This document shows, one piece after another, positions 9,358-18,203 of a stretch of DNA of 64,000 nucleotides. Location: contig CAYYJS010000003.1 of assembly GCA_964472315.1 (NCBI GenBank), forward strand, positions 1 to 64,000. The letters run 5' to 3'. This stretch comes from CAYYJS01 sp964472315. Its GTDB lineage: Bacteria > Verrucomicrobiota > Kiritimatiellia > UBA8416. The position numbers and the translations under genes were made by a program. Each line of letters begins with the position of its first letter. Within the stretch, counting starts at the first letter, position 1. Under the pieces are notes generated by a model, which saw only the letters and a list, made by a program, of their open reading frames with translations, was not told where the DNA came from and made no database searches.

Positions 9358-9745
9358 GACTGTGAGTGATGTTGCAGTGATTTCAGGAGGCGGCTTGCTT
9401 GTGTGTCAATGTTGCACACAGTTCGCCGCTGACTCGGTCGACGGAGGGAATTTCGGGTTCGGAGGCAATATCATCGATCACATGGGGCATGGTGCGGCCG
9501 CAGCGACAGTGCCTGCCGTCGGTGCGTAACGGTGTCCGAATCCTATCTTCTTCATGGGTCGACATCCTAATGCAATGCGTCGCATGGTTCAAGTTCTTCA
9601 TATGGGCGCTTTCGGATTTGTGCACCTGAAACAAGATATGCCGCCTAAGTCCACATTAGGAAACTTGGTAACGATCTTAGGGGATGTACTCTCAAATTGC
9701 TAGACCCATTCAGATGGAAGAGGTCTCTAATGTGACCAGAAAGCA
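9358..9745. other. 388-bp gap with no recognisable gene
   Basis: This interval separates the unknown polysaccharide protein from the GT4 gene. A minus-strand frame (9634-9383) could encode 83 residues including RHCRCGRTMPHVID, but I find no Shine-Dalgarno sequence or family match, so it is not called. Two 8-bp inverted arms, CACATTAG (9652-9659) and CTAATGTG (9727-9734), are perfect complements 67 bp apart. They could be ends of a small decayed insertion or coincidence. Confidence 0.4.
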
Positions 9746-11044
9746 CTATGCATTGACGCTGGTCCTGAGAATTCCGGCGATGTTGCGCGCGGCATGTGAT
9801 GTGGAACCTGTTGCGCGGCTGAATTGTTGTGATGACTGACCTGCAGTCTGGCGGATCGCCGCGGATTGGGTGAGTTCCTTGATGTGCATTCGGAAAGTGG
9901 CTGCGTCGTTGGCAGGAAATATGCGTCCGGCTTCCGATTCTGCCAGGACCTCGGCGATGCCTTTCAGGTTGACGGCGAGAATGGGTTTCCCACAGGCCAT
10001 TTCGTGGGCGAGGGTGTCGGTCATGTGGAAGTGGTCGGTTTCCTGGCCGATGCGCATGACGAGTCCGATGTCGGTGGAGGCTAGTGTGCTGTTGAGGGCG
10101 GCTTCGGTGGGGAGCCAACCCGTGAAATTGACGCGGTCTTGGAGGTGCAGTTCTCCGGTTCGGGCCTTCAGGTTGGACATTTCCGGGCCGTCTCCGATGA
10201 GAAGGAAACGGAGTTGCGGGAGGTCATCCTTGATTTCGGCCAGGCGTTGAAGGATCCAGTCGTTGCCTTTGTTGGGGTGGAGGATACCGTGGTGGGTCAT
10301 GACAACGTGGTCGTCGGTGTAGCCGTAATGGGCGCGTGTTTCCGCGCGGGTTTGGGTGTCAACGGGATGGAACTTGGCATGATCGACGGGGTTGCGGTAG
10401 AGGTGCATCACGTCTCTGCGGATGCCCTTTTGCGCGAGGAACTCCTGAGTGTAGAGTACTTTTGTGAAGATGACGGGGAGTTTCTTCCAGCTCTGCAGGT
10501 CAATCCATTCCACCAGGTCACGGAGCCAATGGAGCCGGGGATGCTTCTGGGTGTAGATGCGCATGAAGAAATCCATCACGGTAATTGCGACGTTCCGGCC
10601 GTAGAACATGCGCAGGATCGGGGCGGTCAGCGGGATGGTTTCGTCGATGAAAATGAGTCTGACCCCCATGAGGCGGCAGCGCAAGGCCATGAAGGGCATG
10701 GCCAGGTACCAGAGCAGCGTCCGGGTGACTTTATGCCGAGGATTGGCACGGTCGAACGTGACCGGGAGATAGTGCAAGGTGGCGTTCGCGGCGATCTTTT
10801 CGGGAACCGGGTCATGACCGTGCATGCCGAAGTAGTGCACGTCGAAGTCACGGGCGAGTTGCTCGACGACCATAGGGATCGCATGCCCGCCGCAGGCGGT
10901 GTGTCCTCCGGGGCCATAGCGATGCCAAAGGGCTATTTTGGGCCGTTTGGTGTGCACGAGGAAGAATAGTGGTGAAAGGCAGAAAGATGAAAGCAGAAAT
11001 CCGGAAAGAATCCGCATTGCATTGAGGTCGGCACGCCGTGACAT
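9746..11044 (-). CDS. Glycosyltransferase family 4 (GT-B)
   Basis: A 432-residue glycosyltransferase with a hydrophobic N-terminal anchor (ILSGFLLSSFCLSPLFFLV). The C-terminal half carries the GT4 nucleotide-sugar binding region: VMTHHGILHPNKGNDWILQ, FLLIGDGPEMSNLKA, VNFTGWLP, and the EX7E-like segment HMTDTLAHEMACGKPILAVNLKGIAE split around PILA. It probably transfers a sugar to a lipid-linked intermediate at the cytoplasmic membrane face. No strong Shine-Dalgarno sequence supports either ATG at 11044 or 11017; the longer form is kept. The flippase gene starts 79 bp further along the same strand, consistent with one transcript. Confidence 0.82.
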   Translation of the reverse strand: MSRRADLNAMRILSGFLLSSFCLSPLFFLVHTKRPKIALWHRYGPGGHTACGGHAIPMVVEQLARDFDVHYFGMHGHDPVPEKIAANATLHYLPVTFDRANPRHKVTRTLLWYLAMPFMALRCRLMGVRLIFIDETIPLTAPILRMFYGRNVAITVMDFFMRIYTQKHPRLHWLRDLVEWIDLQSWKKLPVIFTKVLYTQEFLAQKGIRRDVMHLYRNPVDHAKFHPVDTQTRAETRAHYGYTDDHVVMTHHGILHPNKGNDWILQRLAEIKDDLPQLRFLLIGDGPEMSNLKARTGELHLQDRVNFTGWLPTEAALNSTLASTDIGLVMRIGQETDHFHMTDTLAHEMACGKPILAVNLKGIAEVLAESEAGRIFPANDAATFRMHIKELTQSAAIRQTAGQSSQQFSRATGSTSHAARNIAGILRTSVNA

Positions 11045-11122
11045 TCTCGTTTGTTGTGCTGAGCAGATGCTACAGGCGAGTGCGCTGCCCCGCTCACGGC
11101 CGCCTCGGAGATTCCAGGCGCG

Positions 11123-12505
11123 CTAAGCTGACCTTCGCTTGCGGCACGTCAGAACGATGTGTGTCGCGATTCCCGCCAGGGCGAGGGCCTGGCCGGCGAC
11201 GAGGCCCCAGAGTAGACGCGGCAGGTTGATGGCGATTGCGGTGTGATCTTGTATTAGGTAGACGGCGGCGCAGGCAAGCAGGATGGGTGGGGTATAGAAC
11301 CATAGGAAACGGTACTCGTGGCGGGCTATTTGGAGTTGTGCGACGATGGTGCCGATCGATTGCAGGCCGGTCATGAGCGCGTATATCCAGACGTATTGGC
11401 CGTAGGGGGCGAAGTCGGGGCGCCAGATGCGGAGGATGGGCGTTGCCGCCCAGGCGAAAGCGAGACAACAGGTTGCCGTAACGGCGAGGCCTATCAGGCC
11501 CGCCCGCAGTAAGAGCCGGGTGAGGGTTTCGCCGGAAGCGTGTCGGGCCGCAGCGATGGGGAAGATAACGAAGCTCAGCGGCGCAATAATGAGCGACGGA
11601 ATCTGTCCGAGCATGAAAATGGCCGAGATGCCGGCCGAGTGTTCGACCATGAAGTTGCGGACGAAAAGGCGATCGAAGCTGAGTGCAACCGCGCCGGTGG
11701 CGATCAGCACCCCCATGGGCAGCAACATACGGATCATGGCGGCGCGTTCTTCGGGGTATGGCTCGCGTGTGCCGCGGTGACCGGAGCGGATCAAGCGGAG
11801 CAGAAGTACAATCATGATGCAACCCGAGGCGACGCGAGCGGCAATGGCGCCTTGGAGACCAAGCGACAAGGCGCCGGTCAGCAGGAACGTGAGGCCGATG
11901 TTGACGAAGGGGCCGGCAATGTCGCTGATGGACAGCAGGCGATAGTTGTGTTCAGCGCGGAGGATCGATCCGATCAGCGGCATCCACCAGGCCGATGCCA
12001 ACATGATGGCGATCATCCCGATGTAGACTGGCGACTCCAGGTGCAGCCGACTGAGGATGAAGTGTCGAAGCGCAACGACGACGGCAATCGAAAGCGCGCT
12101 ACCGATTGCCGCAACGATCTGGAGGTCGTGAATCAGTGCCCGGCATTGAGCCAAATGGCCCTGGCTGCGCAGGCGACTGATGGATTTGACCGCCGCCGTG
12201 TTGATGATGGCTGGGGGGATGGCGAGGATACTGGCGGTTGCCAGTATCGGCTCGACGGCGCCGAAGTCGAGTGGGGGCAAGACGCGGCCCAGGAAGATCT
12301 TACAGACGAGGTTCGCGATATCCGTGCCGCGCTGGATCATGAAAACGACAAGTGTGCCCCAAGCGAGAGGACCGAGACGCGTTCGCCATCGCATGGCGAA
12401 ACGGCGCGCACGGCCAGGGCACGATTCGACGTTGGGCGTGGTTTCGAGCATGTCGGGAGCGTAGCCCATGCAGTCAGGCATGGGAAGCGGAGAGTTCTCC
12501 GGCAT
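11123..12505 (-). CDS. Wzx-like oligosaccharide flippase (MOP superfamily)
   Basis: A 460-residue polytopic membrane protein with about 12-14 hydrophobic helices spread over the whole length. The pattern of an N-terminal LGPLAWGTLVVFMIQRG helix, paired helices, and conserved small and proline residues matches polysaccharide biosynthesis proteins (Wzx/MurJ/MATE-like) that flip undecaprenyl-linked oligosaccharides to the periplasm. The first 35 residues are polar and carry several Met codons (residues 1, 9, 13, 19, 38), so the true start may be internal. It is the only flippase candidate in the locus and lies between the methyltransferase and GT4 genes. Confidence 0.72.
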   Translation of the reverse strand: MPENSPLPMPDCMGYAPDMLETTPNVESCPGRARRFAMRWRTRLGPLAWGTLVVFMIQRGTDIANLVCKIFLGRVLPPLDFGAVEPILATASILAIPPAIINTAAVKSISRLRSQGHLAQCRALIHDLQIVAAIGSALSIAVVVALRHFILSRLHLESPVYIGMIAIMLASAWWMPLIGSILRAEHNYRLLSISDIAGPFVNIGLTFLLTGALSLGLQGAIAARVASGCIMIVLLLRLIRSGHRGTREPYPEERAAMIRMLLPMGVLIATGAVALSFDRLFVRNFMVEHSAGISAIFMLGQIPSLIIAPLSFVIFPIAAARHASGETLTRLLLRAGLIGLAVTATCCLAFAWAATPILRIWRPDFAPYGQYVWIYALMTGLQSIGTIVAQLQIARHEYRFLWFYTPPILLACAAVYLIQDHTAIAINLPRLLWGLVAGQALALAGIATHIVLTCRKRRSA

Positions 12506-12644
12506 CGCCGCCGGTTTGGAGACGGACTCGCCATTTCATCGTGGCTTGCGGTTGCTCGCGTTTCGTGGCGTGACAGGGCTGGGGTCCCCCTGCGCTGGCG
12601 CTCCACTCAGCGGACAACACCGGCCCAGGAGTGATATGTAGCGA

Positions 12645-13346
12645 TTACAGAACTGGCGGCTTTGAAACTCCCGAAGCCAGTTCGACGCCGTTCCTTTGCT
12701 GATGGCGAAGCCTTGCCGTCACTGCGATATCGAAACACACACTCGGCCGGATCAGCACAACCAATAACTGAAACACGTGCTGTATACAGCCAAGCCACCG
12801 ATACTTCTTTGGATATCCGCCGGCAATGTTGTCGCAGAGGAAGACCGAACGAATTACCTCGAACCCGTGACGTTCCAACAGGTTCTTGAGCTTGGTCTGC
12901 GTATACAACGCAACATGAAAAGGGTTGTCAATTTCACGCCCCAGCACCAGAGTCTGAAGAAAGAAGATCAAGGAGGTCGCGTTGGGCGTTGTCACAATCA
13001 ATTCCCCGCCAGCGGTCAAATGCCGGCTTACACAATCCAAAAACAGGCCGGGATTCGAGAGGTGCTCAATCAGTTCCGCCGCAACAATGACATCGAATCT
13101 CTCCGGCAGAGAAAACGCAGAAGCATCCCCATGAACCACATCATATCCATCTTGTGCAAGCTGTTCTATCTTCCGGGCGTCACTGTCCAACCCCAGGGTG
13201 GTCGACGCGGAAACCCTTAAGTAATCATGAAGCCAGTTTCTTTTGTCCGCTAAACCGCCGTCACCAGCACACCCAAGATCGAGAAGCTTCTTCCCCTGAA
13301 CCTGTTCTGCCAGATACCGGTACCGGTTAAAGACTACTCTCTTCAT
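12645..13346 (-). CDS. Class I SAM-dependent methyltransferase
   Basis: A 233-residue methyltransferase. Motif I is KKLLDLGCAGDGGLADK, the ribose-binding acidic residue is in TLGLDSDARKI, motif IV is FDVIVAAELIEHLSNP, and GGELIVTTPNATSL follows. It resembles UbiG/methyltransferase-11 type proteins common in O-antigen loci. The product could methylate a sugar or a lipid carrier; the substrate cannot be told. It is the first gene of the minus-strand methyltransferase-flippase-GT4 run and marks the approximate right edge of the polysaccharide region. Confidence 0.8.
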   Translation of the reverse strand: MKRVVFNRYRYLAEQVQGKKLLDLGCAGDGGLADKRNWLHDYLRVSASTTLGLDSDARKIEQLAQDGYDVVHGDASAFSLPERFDVIVAAELIEHLSNPGLFLDCVSRHLTAGGELIVTTPNATSLIFFLQTLVLGREIDNPFHVALYTQTKLKNLLERHGFEVIRSVFLCDNIAGGYPKKYRWLGCIQHVFQLLVVLIRPSVCFDIAVTARLRHQQRNGVELASGVSKPPVL

Positions 13347-13529
13347 TCTGCTACCATCCCGTGGCGCGCATTCCGCACGTTCCGCGATTGAGGTTTGAGC
13401 ATCGCAACGAGCTGCTATTCATGCTGCGTGCGACTGAAAGCGATTTTCAGAGCGTGGGCAGTTTCGGTGCTCCGACTGGGCAATAATGCCAGAACGTGCC
13501 TGTGATTGTCGATAGCGGCAGCAAGGTCT

Positions 13530-13817
13530 TCAGCCTGCTCGTGAATGTGTGTGGGGTTGGGCATGCTTGCGGCGGAGGAGGGCGCGCACGGCGGCGCCCC
13601 AGGCGATGCGGATGACAATGGAGGCGCCGATGAGGCCGGCGCCGTAGGTTGTCAGGGCCGCGCGCGCGTCGCGCGGCAGATCGCCGAAGCGCGCGATGCC
13701 GAGCAGTACGAGGGCGAGCAGGAGCAGCGCCGGCCCCAGCAGGTTCAGCGTGTTCATCACAATCGCCACCGGACGGGCGACGGTCATGCGGCTGCGGGGA
13801 CTGAAAAACGTCATCAT
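13530..13817 (-). CDS. Small two-helix membrane protein
   Basis: A 95-residue protein with two predicted transmembrane helices (PVAIVMNTLNLLGPALLLLA and a second around GAGLIGASIVIRIAWGAAV) and a basic, His-rich C-terminal tail. The ATG at 13817 overlaps the stop of the metallophosphatase-PHP gene (ATGATGA arrangement), so it is very probably translationally coupled to it. I recognise no family. The tight coupling suggests it anchors or modulates the upstream hydrolase at the membrane, but this is inference. Confidence 0.6.
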   Translation of the reverse strand: MMTFFSPRSRMTVARPVAIVMNTLNLLGPALLLLALVLLGIARFGDLPRDARAALTTYGAGLIGASIVIRIAWGAAVRALLRRKHAQPHTHSRAG

Positions 13818-15250
13818 GGGTGCAACGCTGCAAGCAGGGCGATGTGCTGGTGGAAATCGGCCATCTCTTCGGGGACATGGGCATCGCTGCCGGTGGTGAG
13901 GGCGATGCCGCGCGCGACGCATTGCCGCAGGAATTCCACTTCCGGCGGCTGTACGTGAAAGTTGATCTCGGCGGCGGTATGGGTCGCGCACAGGAGGTCG
14001 AGCAGCGCCGTGCGCACCGCTTGCGGCACGGGTCGCCCCCGGACGGCGTACATGCGCGTCGGGTGCGCCAGGATGTCGAGGCGATGCGCAAGCAGTTGTT
14101 CGTGGGCGCGGATGAACGCGATATCGAATTCGGCATCGGTCATCTTACGGGGATCCTCAGGCAGGAAATGCACGGCGCCGACCAGCAGGTCGACGCGCGC
14201 GCGGTCCGCGTCGTTCAGGATCAGCGCGCCGCCGGCGTCGACTTCGACTTCGAGTCCGATGCGCGTGAAGCTGTCGCGCTTCGGCCGCATACGTTCCAGA
14301 AACGCCTCCATGCGGGCGGCCGGGTTGTGCCGCCAGAGTCCCGGTACCCGCACGTGGCGGCCGGCCCAGAAATCGTCGGCGGCGACGTACAGTTGCGGCG
14401 CGTGTTCGACGAGGTCGATGCCGCGCAGCCCGAACAGTCGGGCGCGCGCGATGGCGTCGTCAGCCGTGATGCCCCGTCCGCAGTAGGCAAATTCGGTGTG
14501 GGCGTGGCAGTCGACGATGCCGGCCGCCGCCGGCAGGGCGAGGGCGCCCTCTTCGACGGTGACACTCCGGCCTTCGAGACGGAGTATGTTGTAGCGAAAG
14601 GGCTTCTCGCAAAGGCTGGGCACGGGCAGGTAGTCGACTCCCGCGTACCGTGTCAGGGGCGCCGCGGCGTGGTAGTGGCCGCTGAGCGAGAGCAGCACAC
14701 CGTGACGTGTGTAATCGGCCAGAATATCGGCGCGGTTGGTGTGGTGATACGGGTAGGGATCGTCGATGGTCGGCATCAGCGGACAGTGCTGAAGCACGAT
14801 CAGCGGCGCGTCTCCGGCGTCGGCAAAAGCGCCGAAGGTGGCCCGGTCGTCGGACTGCCGCGTGCAGGTGTCACCATTCCCGTACGGATCGCTGAAGGCG
14901 AAAAACCGATAGCCACCCAGCGTCTGTGGCCCGCCGAGCCAGCCGAAATCGGCGAACCATGGCGCCAGCGCCCGGTCGTGGTTGCCGGGAACGGCGAGGA
15001 CGGGGATGCCGGGCGCGGCTTTGGCGATCGTCGCGGCGACGTGGGCGAGTTCCTCCGGCGCTTCGGGTGTGTCGGCATCGTCCACCATGTCGCCGAGTAG
15101 CGCGATGGCATCCAGATGTCCGCCGCGCCGCGCCGCGACGATGCTCCGCTGGATGAACTCCGCGCCGAAAACACCATGGCGGTGCGGGTGCGCGCGCCGC
15201 GGGTTCGTCGTGTGATGCGGGTCAGCGATGGCTAGCAAACGAAATGGCAT
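13814..15250 (-). CDS. Fused calcineurin-like metallophosphoesterase and PHP-domain phosphatase
   Basis: A 478-residue fusion of two metal-dependent hydrolase folds. Residues about 1-235 carry the full calcineurin-like set: LLAIADPHH (DxH), LLGDMVDD (GDxxD), PGNHDRA (GNHD), VLQHCPL and LSGHYHAA (GHxH). Residues about 240-478 carry a PHP domain: IVDCHAHTEFAY, DLVEHAPQLY, VGAVHFLPED, DILAHPTRMY and TTGSDAHVPEEM, as in histidinol-phosphatase-like enzymes. Both active sites look intact, so it may process a substrate in two steps. The ATG at 15250 or the GTG at 15256 may start it; neither has a clear Shine-Dalgarno sequence. It lies directly downstream of the ATPase operon on the same strand. Confidence 0.82.
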   Translation of the reverse strand: MPFRLLAIADPHHTTNPRRAHPHRHGVFGAEFIQRSIVAARRGGHLDAIALLGDMVDDADTPEAPEELAHVAATIAKAAPGIPVLAVPGNHDRALAPWFADFGWLGGPQTLGGYRFFAFSDPYGNGDTCTRQSDDRATFGAFADAGDAPLIVLQHCPLMPTIDDPYPYHHTNRADILADYTRHGVLLSLSGHYHAAAPLTRYAGVDYLPVPSLCEKPFRYNILRLEGRSVTVEEGALALPAAAGIVDCHAHTEFAYCGRGITADDAIARARLFGLRGIDLVEHAPQLYVAADDFWAGRHVRVPGLWRHNPAARMEAFLERMRPKRDSFTRIGLEVEVDAGGALILNDADRARVDLLVGAVHFLPEDPRKMTDAEFDIAFIRAHEQLLAHRLDILAHPTRMYAVRGRPVPQAVRTALLDLLCATHTAAEINFHVQPPEVEFLRQCVARGIALTTGSDAHVPEEMADFHQHIALLAALHP

Positions 15251-15289
15251 GGGCACCGGGACGTAACATTCGAGCGCCGATGGGCCGGC

Positions 15290-15757
15290 CTAGACGGCGA
15301 TGGCTTTGCCGATGAAGACCATGACGAACAGCGCGACGGTCTCGATGACGCCAAGGGCCATGAGATAGTTGCCGAAGCCCTGGCCGGTCTCGGCGAGCGC
15401 ATCGGATGCGCCCGCACCGGCCTTGCCCTGCATCCATGCCGACATGCCGATGGCCAAGCCGCCGAAGATGCCGGTACCGATCAGGGCCGGATACATCGCG
15501 GCCGTCGACGAGGCCTTGACGATGTTGCCCATCAGGATCATGCCATAGATGGTCTGCGACAACGGCGCGCCAATGAACGCGACCAGCAGGAAGGGCGCGG
15601 CTTTGTTCTGCGCATAGCACTTCTTCCAGGCGCCTACGGCGGCCCCGGCGGCCACGCCGGAGCCAAGCGCCGACCCCACGGCCGACAACGCGAGCGCCGC
15701 GGCGCCCCCGACTTTGCCGAGTGCGGGACCGATGGTGTCAATGAGTTCGGTAGTCAT
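15290..15757 (-). CDS. ntpK: V/A-type ATPase proteolipid subunit K (rotor ring c subunit)
   Basis: A 155-residue four-helix proteolipid made of two fused hairpins, the membrane rotor subunit that carries ions. The first hairpin has PLSQTIYG, lacking a carboxylate, and the second has GVIETVALF with the ion-binding Glu139. Ser67-Gln68, Gln110 (in MQGKAGAG) and Glu139 line up with the Na+-ligand set described for Enterococcus hirae NtpK (Thr64, Gln65, Gln110, Glu139), pointing to Na+ rather than H+ coupling. The start at 15757 follows AGGAGAT. It is the last gene of the operon, 37 bp after subunit I. Confidence 0.93.
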   Translation of the reverse strand: MTTELIDTIGPALGKVGGAAALALSAVGSALGSGVAAGAAVGAWKKCYAQNKAAPFLLVAFIGAPLSQTIYGMILMGNIVKASSTAAMYPALIGTGIFGGLAIGMSAWMQGKAGAGASDALAETGQGFGNYLMALGVIETVALFVMVFIGKAIAV

Positions 15758-15794
15758 GGTCGATCTCCTGTTTGGGTTGTTGTTCCGTCAAATG

Positions 15795-17588
15795 TCATGT
15801 ACGGGTTCCTGTCTGTCCGTCCTTCCGGCGGGCGAAGGGAAGATACGGGATGCCGCTCCATTGCATGCCGATGTGGCCGGAAAATTCGAGGGTGTTCAGG
15901 CGGACCCCATGGACCAGTATGCCCATGGCGCCGAGAACGATGTTCAGGGCATGGCCGAAGAAGAGAATCAGCGCGGCCCCGATGCCGGCGCCGATCGATC
16001 CGATGCCCCCGGCGAGGGCCATGTCGTTGAAAGCCGCGGCGACGGCGAGCGATGCCGAGCCGACAGCAAACAGGCGCACATAAGACACCACGTCGACGAA
16101 GTTGCTGATGACGTTGAGCGGCAGCATGACGTGCCCCGGCCATTCCGTCTTGAATTCGCGCGGCTTGGTCATGAACAGCGCGACCAGGGCTAGACCACCC
16201 CAGAGCATGCCCCAAACGAGCGTCGGGAACGCCGCGCCGAGGATCATCGTCCGGGCCGTGAAGAACATCGTCCAGGTCAGGGCGATCCAGCCGATTTGGG
16301 CCAAAGCCTTCGTGCTGTTGACAATGCGGATGGTGTTCCATGCATGGGCGATGGTCAGATGCGTCGCACCGATGAAGAAACACAGGGTCATGAGGTTGCC
16401 TTCGGCGGATGCGGGCTGGGTCAGCCAGTCGAGGGTGAGGTTGCGCAGCGGCGCGGGGAGTTGGTCGGGAAACGTTCCGAAATACGTCCCCGTCAATACG
16501 CCCCACACGATGGTACAGACGCTGAGGATGGCGAGCAGGACAAACGGGTATGCCGGCGCGCGGCGCCATTTGCGCCGGGCGGCGAGGGTCAGCAGCAGGA
16601 ACAGGGCGCCGTATCCCGCGTCGCCGACGAGCATGGCGAAAAACACGCTGAAAAAGAGCAGGAACGTCGCGCTGATGTCGATTTCGCGGTAACCGGGCGT
16701 CAGTCCGATCATGTCGAATACGGCCTTGATGGGCTTGATCCAGGCCGGGTTGCGAATCAGGGTGGGCACGGCGTCATCGTCCCCCGGGGCCTCGATCAAA
16801 AGCGCCCAGCCGGATTGGGCGGCGGCGGTCCGGAGTCCATCGATGGCATCGCCGGGGCAGAAACCTTGAAGGTAGACCAGGTCCGCGGCATCGCCCATGC
16901 CGGCGGCGACGCGTGCCGCGGCGAGTCGATCCTGAAGGGTCGCGAGATGCTCGTGAACGACGGTGCGGTAGGAGGCAAGTCGCGCGATCCGCGCATGGGC
17001 TTCATCGGCCTGGCGGTGCGCGGCTTCCATATCCGCGCGGAGTTCGGCGACGGACCGCGCGGGCAGCGGCACTTCATGGCCGATCTCGAACTCGTGCATG
17101 GCGATGACCACCGCCGTGCGTTCGTTGCCCTGCTCGGACAGCACGCGCACCTGAGCGTCCTGAGGGAACTCGGGCGGTTGCCGGTGCGGGTAGCGGACAA
17201 GCTTGACGGCGATCCCATCGGCACGCAGGGCGTGAATCGTCGCGGGATCGAAATCGCCGAAATCCGCGATGCGCGTCAGTTCCGTATGCAGTTCCGCGGC
17301 CCGATGCCGGTGTTCGTGCGCATCGTGAAGCGTCGCCAGCGCTTCGCGGACGACGGATTCGGCTGTGCGCGGTTCGGTCGGGGCGTCGGGCGCCACGCCC
17401 GAGGCGGACAGGATGTCGAACGCGCGTCGCGTGTCGTCAACGGCGGCGGCCAGCGTATCGGTGTCCCCGCCGGACGGTTGGGAGACCGGAACCGTGTGCA
17501 GGACGCCGAGATCGGCCAAGCGGTCGAGCGCGACGTCGCGGTCGCTCTTCTGGCAGATCACCGTGGTCTTTTTCATCGGCACGATCAT
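15795..17588 (-). CDS. ntpI: V/A-type ATPase membrane subunit I (a-type stator)
   Basis: A 597-residue subunit. Residues about 1-310 form a soluble, helix-rich stator arm starting with MKKTTVICQKSDRDVALDRL, and the rest forms about seven to eight transmembrane helices that build the ion half-channels facing the K ring. Typical C-terminal features include VGDAGYGALFLL, VSYVRLFAVGSASLAVA and LVHGVRLNTLEFSGH. The ATG overlaps the subunit D stop (ATGA), indicating coupled translation. Length is somewhat shorter than the usual 620-660 residues but complete. It lies between D and K as in other E-X-A-B-D-I-K operons. Confidence 0.92.
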   Translation of the reverse strand: MIVPMKKTTVICQKSDRDVALDRLADLGVLHTVPVSQPSGGDTDTLAAAVDDTRRAFDILSASGVAPDAPTEPRTAESVVREALATLHDAHEHRHRAAELHTELTRIADFGDFDPATIHALRADGIAVKLVRYPHRQPPEFPQDAQVRVLSEQGNERTAVVIAMHEFEIGHEVPLPARSVAELRADMEAAHRQADEAHARIARLASYRTVVHEHLATLQDRLAAARVAAGMGDAADLVYLQGFCPGDAIDGLRTAAAQSGWALLIEAPGDDDAVPTLIRNPAWIKPIKAVFDMIGLTPGYREIDISATFLLFFSVFFAMLVGDAGYGALFLLLTLAARRKWRRAPAYPFVLLAILSVCTIVWGVLTGTYFGTFPDQLPAPLRNLTLDWLTQPASAEGNLMTLCFFIGATHLTIAHAWNTIRIVNSTKALAQIGWIALTWTMFFTARTMILGAAFPTLVWGMLWGGLALVALFMTKPREFKTEWPGHVMLPLNVISNFVDVVSYVRLFAVGSASLAVAAAFNDMALAGGIGSIGAGIGAALILFFGHALNIVLGAMGILVHGVRLNTLEFSGHIGMQWSGIPYLPFARRKDGQTGTRT

Positions 17589-18187
17589 GACACCGACAGG
17601 CCCTCGCTTCGTTTCTTGGCGATCTTGCCGCGCGCCACGGCGGCGGTCTGCTCGTCGCCGAGAAAGATCTTGATCACGCGGATATTCTCCCGGCTTTCGG
17701 GGATTTTGACCTTCTCGAACAGATTCACGCGTTGAGAGGTTGTGCGCAGTTCCTCGGCGATCAGGCGGCGCTGTTCTTCGAACGTTTCCTTTTCCAGTCG
17801 GAGGCGGAGCAACTCGGAGACCGCGTCGCGGGCATCGTCGAGCCAGCTTGGGGTGTCGAACAGGTCGAGCTCGGCGGTCGCGATGTCGGCGCCGCGGAAG
17901 ATCGGGATCGCCACGCCGGCGATGTTGCCGCGCTCGGTATGGATCTGGCGCAGCGTGATGAGGGGTTGTGCGCCAATATCCCCGGAAAACAGCTTGACCC
18001 AGTGCAGGAGGGCATTCCAGCGGGCATCGTATTCGGCCGCCTTCTTTTCGATCATGGCATCGACGGACTCGATTTCGGCGCGCAGTTGCTGCTTCTTGAG
18101 CTGTAGCATGGGCAGAAATCGTTCATAGCGGCGCAGCGCCTCCTTCTGCGACTTCAGTTCCGTCTTCGTGTGTTTGATCTTGGCCAT
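17585..18187 (-). CDS. ntpD: V/A-type ATPase central stalk subunit D
   Basis: A 200-residue, mostly helical subunit that forms the rotating shaft inside the A3B3 head. The N-terminus (KHTKTELKSQKEALRRYERF) is the family hallmark, and long coiled-coil segments occupy both ends, with charged heptads near residues 10-60 and 130-180. It lies 16 bp after subunit B and its stop overlaps the subunit I start. In this operon type no separate F or C subunit gene is present, so D is the only recognisable stalk gene. Confidence 0.92.
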   Translation of the reverse strand: MAKIKHTKTELKSQKEALRRYERFLPMLQLKKQQLRAEIESVDAMIEKKAAEYDARWNALLHWVKLFSGDIGAQPLITLRQIHTERGNIAGVAIPIFRGADIATAELDLFDTPSWLDDARDAVSELLRLRLEKETFEEQRRLIAEELRTTSQRVNLFEKVKIPESRENIRVIKIFLGDEQTAAVARGKIAKKRSEGLSVS

Positions 18188-18203
18188 GGCGGGATGCGGC
18201 GTT

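Noticed and set aside
9383..9634. Possible 83-residue minus-strand gene with RHCRCGRTMP
   Set aside because: There is no ribosome site or family match and the composition looks random.
13415..13529. Short frames between the methyltransferase and the two-helix protein
   Set aside because: They are too short, overlap real genes in other frames and lack any ribosome site.
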